NCBI GenBank assembly: GCA_034368805.1
Contig: JAXMLJ010000109.1
Coordinates: forward strand, 1-20,864
Direction of reading: 5' to 3'
DNA from: UBA2272 sp034368805
GTDB taxonomy: Bacteria > Actinomycetota > Coriobacteriia > Anaerosomatales > Anaerosomataceae
DNA: 20,864 bases
Position numbers and translations under genes: made by a program. Positions 14,992 to 20,864 of the stretch are shown in pieces. Every line of letters begins with the position of its first letter. Within the stretch, counting starts at the first letter, position 1. The notes under the pieces were generated by a model. The model ran no database searches and had not been told where the DNA came from. It saw nothing but the letters and a program-made list of their open reading frames with translations.

Positions 14992-15723
14992 CTACCCTTC
15001 CTGGCCGAGTCGGCGGAGGCCTTCTTGGGCCTCGGCGTAGTCTGGCGCGTAGACGAGCGCCCCGCGATAGTACTCGATGGCCTGCGGCACGAGTCCAAGC
15101 TGCTCGCACGAGTAGCCCGCCAGATACTGCAAGTCGGCGAAGTGCGGCCGGGCCTCGATGACCGGCTCGAGTGCTGTCAGCGCGGACTTGAACTGCTGCT
15201 TGCCGACGTAGTACTCGCCGAGCGCCTTTGCGGCAAGCGCATGATCGGGCGCGACCTCGAGTACGTCCCAGAAGGCGACCTCGGCGTCTTTGGTGCGGCC
15301 GAGTTCGCCCAACACGACGCCGGTGTTGTACAGCGCACCCGTGTTGCCCGGATCGGCCGCCAGCACCGCTTCGTAGGCCGTAAGGGCATCCTCGTAGTCA
15401 CCGCGCTGCTGGTAGGCGTAACCAAGACCGAGCATGCTCTCGGGATCGTCCGGATTCGAGTCCACGGTTCGCCGCCACTCGGCGACCGCCAGATCGGTTG
15501 GCGACCCCGCGGAGTCCGAACCCACGATCACGCCGCGAATCACGTAGCCGCCAAGCACGGCCACGACGAGCAGAAGAAGGAGGACCGTCAGCGCGAGCCA
15601 ACCGGGGATGAGGTCCTGCGTGATCTGCTCCGTCTGCGAAGCACCGCCGCGGTCGGCGGACTCGGCCTCAGCAGGGTCAGGGGCGATGTCGTTGGTGTGC
15701 TGCACGACACTCCGTTTCCTCAT
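14992..15723 (-). CDS. Membrane-anchored TPR protein
   Basis: A 243-residue protein: polar cytoplasmic part of about 40 residues, one transmembrane helix (GWLALTVLLLLLVVAVLGGY, about 41-60) and about five tetratricopeptide repeats filling the rest. Repeats are visible as AVAEWRRTVDSNPDDPESML, then a unit starting GLGYAYQQRGDYEDALTAYE, and later GEYYVGKQQFKSALTALE and AIEYYRGALVYAPDYAEAQ. TPRs bind partner proteins; here they would face outward, beside the next gene's propeller. The start is uncertain: ATG 15723 is used here but lacks a Shine-Dalgarno sequence, while GTG 15705 has GGAG four bases ahead and would shorten the protein by six residues. The gene follows rex after a 17-base gap and precedes the propeller gene by four bases, so the three look cotranscribed. 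Confidence 0.85.
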   Translation of the reverse strand: MRKRSVVQHTNDIAPDPAEAESADRGGASQTEQITQDLIPGWLALTVLLLLLVVAVLGGYVIRGVIVGSDSAGSPTDLAVAEWRRTVDSNPDDPESMLGLGYAYQQRGDYEDALTAYEAVLAADPGNTGALYNTGVVLGELGRTKDAEVAFWDVLEVAPDHALAAKALGEYYVGKQQFKSALTALEPVIEARPHFADLQYLAGYSCEQLGLVPQAIEYYRGALVYAPDYAEAQEGLRRLGQEG

Positions 15724-15740
15724 GTGTGATGCGACGGTCT

Positions 15741-16385
15741 CTACAGCGGCTTCTGTGCCAGATAGAACGAGAGGATCTGCAGCTCTGTGGACAGGCATGT
15801 CTGCCGCACTGCCACCTGTTCGGGGACGGCCAGACGCACGGGAGCGAGGTTGAGGATGGCCCTGACCCCGGCCTTCACCACGCGATCGGCAAGCGCCTGG
15901 GTGACCGGCGCCGGCGTCGCCATGATGACGATCTCGGCGTGCGACTCGACGAGCACGTCCTCCAGGTCGTCGACCGAACTCACCACGATCGGACCCGAGA
16001 GTGACTGGACTTCGGTGCCGATCTTGGCCGGGTCGCTATCGATGACCGCGACGATCTCGAACCCGCGCTCGGCGAAACCGCTGTAGCCGAGCAGAGCACC
16101 GCCGAACCGGCCGAAGCCGATGATCGCGGCGCGCCGCCGCTCGGCGATGCCGAGCACGCCGGATATGTGGGTGATGAGGCTCTCGACGTCGTAGCCGATG
16201 CCTCGCGTGCCCAGCTCCCCGAGGTAGGATAGGTCCTTGCGCACCTGCGCGGCGTTGGTGCCGCACATCTCGGCCACCTCGACCGAGTTGACCAGCGGCA
16301 TCCGCTGGGCCTGCGCCTCAAGCAGACACCGCAGGTACAGCGGCAGACGCTGGATCGTGGTCTGGGGTACGATCGCGCGTTCCAT
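15741..16385 (-). CDS. rex: Redox-sensing transcriptional repressor Rex
   Basis: A 214-residue protein of normal Rex length. The N-terminal winged helix opens with IQRLPLYLRCLLE (11-23) and contains NAAQVRKDLSYLGELGTRGIGY (44-65), the classic Rex recognition region. The Rossmann domain has GFGRFG (90-95), then IVAVIDSDPAKIG with Asp116/Asp118 near the ribose, ILNLAPVRLAVPE and the domain-swap C-terminal helix ending YLAQKPL. Rex leaves its operator when NADH/NAD+ rises, usually inducing reduced-electron disposal genes. Start: ATG 16385 with GGGAGG five bases ahead; the longer upstream frame is not supported. It sits 16 bases after the O-antigen-ligase-like gene and ahead of the TPR, propeller and cytochrome genes, so it may control that block. 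No full Rex operator is visible in the window's gaps. Confidence 0.95.
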   Translation of the reverse strand: MERAIVPQTTIQRLPLYLRCLLEAQAQRMPLVNSVEVAEMCGTNAAQVRKDLSYLGELGTRGIGYDVESLITHISGVLGIAERRRAAIIGFGRFGGALLGYSGFAERGFEIVAVIDSDPAKIGTEVQSLSGPIVVSSVDDLEDVLVESHAEIVIMATPAPVTQALADRVVKAGVRAILNLAPVRLAVPEQVAVRQTCLSTELQILSFYLAQKPL

Positions 16386-16401
16386 CGAACCTCCCGATCG
16401 A

Positions 16402-18810
16402 TTACGGGGCGGATGTGGCCGCCGAGGTCTCCTCGGCATCCATCTGGGCCAGGCTGCCGAGGGCGTCGGCGTTGTCCGGCGAACGTCTGAGCACCTGCTC
16501 GAATGCCGCGCGTGCATCGTCGGGCCGGCCGACTCTGCGATAGGTCTCGCCGAGCATGAGCCACGCACCCGTGTAACGGCTGTCGAGGCCCGTGGCGAAC
16601 TCGAGCTCGGCCACGGCCTCCTCGATGCGGCCGGTGTTCATCAACGCGATGGCGAGCTGGACTCGGACAGCGGGACCGTACTCTTCCACGAGCACGCCGA
16701 GACGTGCCACCTCGATCGCCCGCTCGTAGTACGCGGGGTCGATGTACGTGCCCGCCTGGTTGTAGAGGTTCGAGAAGAAGACGTAGGTGTCGTACTCGTT
16801 CGGCACGTAGACGATCGTGTCGCGGAATGCGGCCTCCGCGTTTGCCAGGTAGGCCTCGGCGGTGCCGCGCAGCGCCTCGTCGCCGGTAGACGCGTACTGA
16901 GACGCCGCGGCCTCGAACATCTTCTGCCACGCCGCGCCGCGCTCGAGGCGATACATCTCGTTGTACGGGTTGAGCTCGATGGCCCGCTCGATCTCGGCGA
17001 CCGACGCGGCGCCGCTCGTGAGCACGCGGCCGGAAAGGTAGTGGTGATCGGCGATGACGTACCGGACGTTGAGCACGACGCCGGCGACGACCAGGACGCC
17101 GACTATCGGTATCGCTATCGCCTTCCACGACGGAGCAACAAACTGCCGGGCATGCGCCCCGGGACTGAGCAGGACACCCATGGCCAGCCACATGATCACC
17201 GTGGAGCCGGTGACCGAAAGCCCGAAGAACAGATGCACGACGTATCCGGCCACGGCGGCCCAGAAGCCGGCGAGCAGCAGCCGCTCGGTGCCCTTACCCC
17301 GTGCGAACACGTCGCGCGCCGACGAGGCCAGCGCGTATGCGATCAGGCCGTAGACGAGCAACAGCCCGGGAATACCGATCCCGCTGGCAAGCTGGAGCGG
17401 GTAGTTGTGCACGTTGTCGGCCACCGACAGATACCCGGCCGTCTCGACGTACTCGGCGGGCTTGAACATCGGGAAGAGCAACCGGAAGGTATCCGCGCCC
17501 CAGCCGAAGATCGGGCGCTCGGCGATCGCCGCACGCGCGGCCTCCCAGATCTGGAAACGGGTGAGCGCACTACCCTGATCGAACTGGAAGATCGAGACCA
17601 CGCGCGTCATGACGTTGCGGACGGCATCGGGCTGAAGTGAGCTTGCGATGACCGCCACCGCTCCGACCGCGCCCGCCGCGCCCATGAACGCCTTGTCGAT
17701 GACGGTGAGCCGCATCTCGGTGCCCGCACGAGCACGCAGGTACGCGACCACGAGCAGTACGAGCGAGACGGTCGCACCGATCCAGGCGCCGCGCACGTAC
17801 GACGTGATACCCACGAACACGTTGAACACCGTGAACACCCAGTAGATGCCGCGCCAGAGCCGGTGGTTCTCGGTGAACGCCAGGGCGATCGCGATCGCCC
17901 ACGGGAAGATGAGGTAGCCGCCAAGCAGGTCGGGATTGCCGAACGTAGCGAACGCACGGTTCGTCTCGAACGGCAGATTGCCCCACTGCACGGGATCGAT
18001 CGAGACGGCCGCAAGTCCCCGCTGCACGGCCTGCTCGATGTTGCCGTCGAGGCCGAGGTAGAACACCAGTCCGCCGAAAAACGCGATCGCGGCGCCGATG
18101 AACAGCGCGCGACGTGTCTCGGGATCCTTCCCGGCACGCGTGAAGGCGAGCGCGAGCAGACCGCCCGCCACACCGAGGGCGCCGATCAGGGAGAGCGGCA
18201 GGAGCACGCGAGCGGCGCCGAGGCTCACGGTGCCGATCACCTGGATGGCGCCGTAGGCAGCCACGAGGAACCCGCCGATGGCCAGCGAACGCGCGAGCGA
18301 GCGGATGCGCGACGGCTTGTCGGCGTACTGGAGCGCGACGAAGAACGTCACGGCGTAGGTGATGAACGAGATGAGTCCCTCGAAACGCCGGTACTTGCCG
18401 AAGATGGCGGTGGGCGGATGCACGGAGAGCACCGAGGTGAGCACCAGCCACCCGAGGACCGCGAGGACGACCCATTCGACGCGGGTGAAACGGATCTTGC
18501 CGCCCCGCACGAACATGCCGATCGCCCAGGAGCTGAGCGCGATGAGCATGAGCCCGCGCTGGACGAACACCTTGGCGATGTCGAACTGATCGAACGTAAG
18601 CGGGATCCCGCCCGGGCTGAGCGGCCCGAAGTTGGACATCGCGATCGGGACGAGGATCACGAGGACGTGCAGACACGTCCACGCGATGCGGTCCCAGACA
18701 TCCATCGGCGGCCCCGCGGAAGCGGAGGCGCCGGGCGCTTGTTTGTCGGCGTACTTCGCTGTCGACCCATAGGCCGACTTCGAGGCAGCGCCTTTCTTCT
18801 TGTTGGCCAC
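16402..18810 (-). CDS. O-antigen ligase/polymerase-like (Wzy_C) membrane protein fused to C-terminal TPRs
   Basis: An 802-residue protein with a Lys/Ala/Ser-rich cytoplasmic start, about 12-13 transmembrane helices to residue ~580 and a ~215-residue TPR domain at the end (ELEFATGLDSRYTGAWLMLG and AFEQVLRRSPDNADALGSLA are clear repeats). Ligase signs are SYVRGAWIG, a long outer loop with RFQIWEAARAAIAERPIFGWG, and DNVHNYPLQLASGIGIPG with the family's loop histidine. Such proteins polymerise or transfer undecaprenyl-linked glycans. Its paralogue at 256-2001 shares FG-x3-RF-x-GLIS. The upstream sugar transferase and GT4 genes supply a matching lipid-linked substrate. Start: GTG 18810 with GGAG seven bases ahead; GTG 18816 is too close to it. 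The fused TPRs could hold a protein acceptor, raising protein glycosylation as an alternative role. Confidence 0.85.
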   Translation of the reverse strand: MANKKKGAASKSAYGSTAKYADKQAPGASASAGPPMDVWDRIAWTCLHVLVILVPIAMSNFGPLSPGGIPLTFDQFDIAKVFVQRGLMLIALSSWAIGMFVRGGKIRFTRVEWVVLAVLGWLVLTSVLSVHPPTAIFGKYRRFEGLISFITYAVTFFVALQYADKPSRIRSLARSLAIGGFLVAAYGAIQVIGTVSLGAARVLLPLSLIGALGVAGGLLALAFTRAGKDPETRRALFIGAAIAFFGGLVFYLGLDGNIEQAVQRGLAAVSIDPVQWGNLPFETNRAFATFGNPDLLGGYLIFPWAIAIALAFTENHRLWRGIYWVFTVFNVFVGITSYVRGAWIGATVSLVLLVVAYLRARAGTEMRLTVIDKAFMGAAGAVGAVAVIASSLQPDAVRNVMTRVVSIFQFDQGSALTRFQIWEAARAAIAERPIFGWGADTFRLLFPMFKPAEYVETAGYLSVADNVHNYPLQLASGIGIPGLLLVYGLIAYALASSARDVFARGKGTERLLLAGFWAAVAGYVVHLFFGLSVTGSTVIMWLAMGVLLSPGAHARQFVAPSWKAIAIPIVGVLVVAGVVLNVRYVIADHHYLSGRVLTSGAASVAEIERAIELNPYNEMYRLERGAAWQKMFEAAASQYASTGDEALRGTAEAYLANAEAAFRDTIVYVPNEYDTYVFFSNLYNQAGTYIDPAYYERAIEVARLGVLVEEYGPAVRVQLAIALMNTGRIEEAVAELEFATGLDSRYTGAWLMLGETYRRVGRPDDARAAFEQVLRRSPDNADALGSLAQMDAEETSAATSAP

Positions 18811-18820
18811 GCGCACGCTC

Positions 18821-20182
18821 CTAACGGGCCCCGCGTCCGGTGAGAACGACCCGTACCGTCTCCGCGAGGATCTGCAGGTCCATAAGCAACGTCTGATGAT
18901 ACATGTAGATGAGGTCGAACTTCAGCTTGCGTTCCGGCGTCGTGGCGTAGTGGCCGCTCACCTGCGCGAGCCCTGTCGCCCCCGGCTTGACCCTGAACCG
19001 CTCCCGGTAGCCGGGGATCGCCTCGACGTACCGCTCCACGAAAAACGGCCGCTCCGGCCGCGGACCGACGAAACTCATGTGACCGAGCATGATGTTGACG
19101 AGCTGCGGCAGCTCGTCGATCCGGTACCGCCTGAGCACGCGCCCGACGGCGGTGATCCGGGTGTCGTCCTCGCCCGCGAGCACCGGGCCCGAGTGCGCCT
19201 CGGCGTCACGCACCATCGTGCGGAACTTGATGACGCGGAAGGTCTTGAGATCACGTCCTGAGCGCTCCTGCGTGAAGAAGACCGGCCACCCCATCGTCAC
19301 GAGGATGGCGAGTGCCGCGACGAGCAGCAGCGGGGAGAGCGCCGCGAGCAGCAGTGCCGAGAACCCCACGTCGATCACGCGCTTGACGCCGACGAACCAC
19401 CCCCGCGTGGCGGGGCGCGTCAGCTCCATGAGCGGGATATCGCTCACCGTCGAGTCCACCGTTCCGATGAAGATCTCGTACAGCTCGGGGATGACCTCGA
19501 CCCGCACATCAGACTCGTTGCCGATCGCCATCTCCTCGATGAGCTCACGGATCGCCACGGGGCTCGCCACGATGACCCGGTCGATGCGCTCGGCAGCTAC
19601 GATCGACGCCACGTCCCCCGCGTTGCCGAGTACCGGCGCCCGGCATGCCGCGGCGCTCTCGGTCTCGTCGCGGCGAACGAAACCGACGACGCGATAGCCC
19701 CAGGCCGCTCGCCGCTCGAACTCGGCAGCCAGCTCGCACCCGACCTCGGTGGTCCCCACGATGAGGATCCGCTGCTCGGGCCAGCTGATGGGCGCGATGC
19801 GCATGAGCGTGATGCGCCAGCCGACGAGCAGCAGGAACTGCGCCGCCCACGCGATGACGATCGCAAGACGCGAGAACGAGAAGAACCGCGGACCGGCGAA
19901 GAACGCGATCGCCGCGGTCAGGATCGCGCCGAGGGTGACCGCCTGGATCGCCGCGCGCGCGACCGCCCAGCTGCTCTCGACCCGCTCAGGCTCGTAGAGA
20001 CCGTAGACGTAACCGGCGGCAAGGTAGACCGCGGTGATCAGCGGCCAGAGGCCCGCATACGCCGCGAAGTTGAACACAGGCAGCTCGCCGCCGAAACGCA
20101 GGTAGAACGCGCCGACGATGCCCGCGTTGATGACCAGCGCGTCGAGGACGATCGAGAGGGCTATGAACCTGCTTCGCGACAT
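18821..20182 (-). CDS. Polyprenyl-phosphate sugar-1-phosphate transferase (exopolysaccharide initiation)
   Basis: A 453-residue WbaP/CpsE-like enzyme. Residues 1-130 hold about four transmembrane helices; 135-245 form a CoA-binding-like Rossmann domain (RILIVGTTEVGCELAAEF); one helix near 270-296 leads to the catalytic bacterial sugar transferase domain. That domain shows FFTQERSGR (302-310), KFRTM (319-323), RIDELPQL (354-361) with the Asp-Glu catalytic pair, GPRPE (373-377) and KPGATGLAQVSG (399-410). It moves a sugar phosphate from a nucleotide sugar onto undecaprenyl phosphate at the inner membrane face, starting a glycan. Full length for the family. ATG 20182 directly follows the stop of the glycosyltransferase gene, with GAGGAG eight bases ahead. 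The sugar cannot be predicted from sequence. Confidence 0.93.
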   Translation of the reverse strand: MSRSRFIALSIVLDALVINAGIVGAFYLRFGGELPVFNFAAYAGLWPLITAVYLAAGYVYGLYEPERVESSWAVARAAIQAVTLGAILTAAIAFFAGPRFFSFSRLAIVIAWAAQFLLLVGWRITLMRIAPISWPEQRILIVGTTEVGCELAAEFERRAAWGYRVVGFVRRDETESAAACRAPVLGNAGDVASIVAAERIDRVIVASPVAIRELIEEMAIGNESDVRVEVIPELYEIFIGTVDSTVSDIPLMELTRPATRGWFVGVKRVIDVGFSALLLAALSPLLLVAALAILVTMGWPVFFTQERSGRDLKTFRVIKFRTMVRDAEAHSGPVLAGEDDTRITAVGRVLRRYRIDELPQLVNIMLGHMSFVGPRPERPFFVERYVEAIPGYRERFRVKPGATGLAQVSGHYATTPERKLKFDLIYMYHQTLLMDLQILAETVRVVLTGRGAR

Positions 20183-20864
20183 CTAGGCGACTCCTCGGGC
20201 CTCATCGTAGACCCTGAGCGTGCGTTCGACCATGCGCGCGATGGTGAAGTCGGCGTGGGCGCGACTCGCTGCCTGCGTGCCGAGCCGGCAGCGCAGCGCG
20301 TCGTCGGTCACGAGTTCGCGCAGCGCCCCGGCGAGGGCAGCGACGTCGCCCGGGGGCACCGTGAGCCCGGTCACGCCGTGCTCGTTGACGAACGGCACGC
20401 CCGTGGTGAGTGTCGTCGAGACCACCGGCGTCCCGGCCGCGTGCGCCTCGAGCTGCACGAGCCCGAACGCCTCGGAGCGCGCGACACTCGGCAGGCAGAA
20501 GACGTCGGCCGCATGGTACCAGGCGGCGAGGTCGTCGTCGCCCACCGGCTCGACGAAGTGTACGCGCCCGGAGATGCCGGACGAGGACGCGAGCCGCTCG
20601 AGCTCCTCGCGCAGCGGCCCGCGGCCGATCATCACGAGATCGGCGTCCACATCGGCCATCGCGCGCACGAGCACATCGGCGCCCTTGTAGTAGATGAGCC
20701 GGCCGACGAAGAGTACGACCGGCCGCGCGTACGGCGCCTTGAGCTCGGCGGCACGCGCGAGGCGCTCCGGCGTGGCCTCGAAGCGCTCGACGTGTATGCC
20801 GAAGGGCACCACGCGGCACTTCTCGGCGATCCGCGAGAGCTCGGGCGAGTGCTCGACCATGTTG
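20183..20864 (-). CDS. GT4-family glycosyltransferase, 5' part outside the window
   Basis: The open frame runs from the right window edge to a TAG at 20183-20185; the C-terminal ~226 residues are present and the N-terminal acceptor domain is missing. The donor-domain signs of group 1 glycosyltransferases are clear: VVPFGIHVERF, RPVVLFVGRLIYYKGADVLVRAM with the conserved Gly-Arg and Lys, and the EX7E motif in SEAFGLVQLEA. These retaining enzymes move a sugar from a nucleotide donor to a growing lipid-linked glycan in the cytoplasm. The stop is immediately followed by the start of the sugar-phosphate transferase gene, so the two belong to one operon. An ATG at 20858-20860 is internal and not the likely start. 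Confidence 0.92.
   Translation of the reverse strand, partial: NMVEHSPELSRIAEKCRVVPFGIHVERFEATPERLARAAELKAPYARPVVLFVGRLIYYKGADVLVRAMADVDADLVMIGRGPLREELERLASSSGISGRVHFVEPVGDDDLAAWYHAADVFCLPSVARSEAFGLVQLEAHAAGTPVVSTTLTTGVPFVNEHGVTGLTVPPGDVAALAGALRELVTDDALRCRLGTQAASRAHADFTIARMVERTLRVYDEARGVA

Overview
This is a gene-dense, GC-rich window. It has many GTG/TTG starts, several 4-nt start/stop overlaps, two Rex-family regulators, ResB/CcsB (System II) cytochrome c maturation, lipobox lipoproteins and several multiheme c-type cytochromes. That combination suggests a monoderm anaerobe of the Actinomycetota, most likely an uncultured Coriobacteriia-type lineage. The taxonomy is inferred from gene content only. 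Nearly everything lies on the minus strand, so the operons read from high to low coordinates; the one clear plus-strand gene is a lipoprotein at 2121-2729. I see no tRNA, rRNA, CRISPR array or insertion sequence, and no gene-free gap above 300 bases.

From right to left (transcription order), the block opens with cell-surface glycan assembly: a truncated GT4 glycosyltransferase (20183-20864), a polyprenyl-phosphate sugar-phosphate transferase (18821-20182) and a large O-antigen ligase/polymerase-like protein fused to C-terminal TPRs (16402-18810). A canonical Rex repressor (15741-16385), a membrane-anchored TPR protein (14992-15723) and a membrane-anchored six-bladed NHL-type propeller (13863-14987) follow with short spacings.

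After a 246-bp gap holding a candidate extended -10 promoter, the cytochrome block begins: a membrane-anchored 15-heme cytochrome (12138-13616), a 12-heme cytochrome with a NapC/NrfH-like anchor (10883-12112), a second membrane-anchored six-bladed propeller overlapping it by 4 nt (9873-10886), and a large secreted 18-heme cytochrome (6788-9748). ResB (5456-6781) and CcsB (4629-5459), which attach heme to such proteins, come next. Two small lipoproteins follow (4144-4632 and 3539-3994), separated by a start-less fragment that encodes a second, diverged CcsB C-terminus. I read this as the scar of a duplicated ccsB-lipoprotein unit.

The left end holds a second Rex-family protein with a degenerate NAD-binding loop (2764-3420), the plus-strand lipoprotein, a second O-antigen-ligase-like protein (256-2001) and, overlapping its stop, the start of a NapC-like cytochrome that runs off the window (1-266).

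The best candidate for an undescribed system is the cytochrome/propeller/TPR block. It has 45 canonical or CX3CH heme sites over three proteins, paired membrane-anchored propellers, dedicated maturation genes and Rex, flanked on both sides by O-antigen-ligase-like/TPR proteins. I infer an electron conduit across the envelope of a monoderm cell, possibly glycosylated, but nothing in the sequence proves the direction of electron flow or the terminal acceptor.
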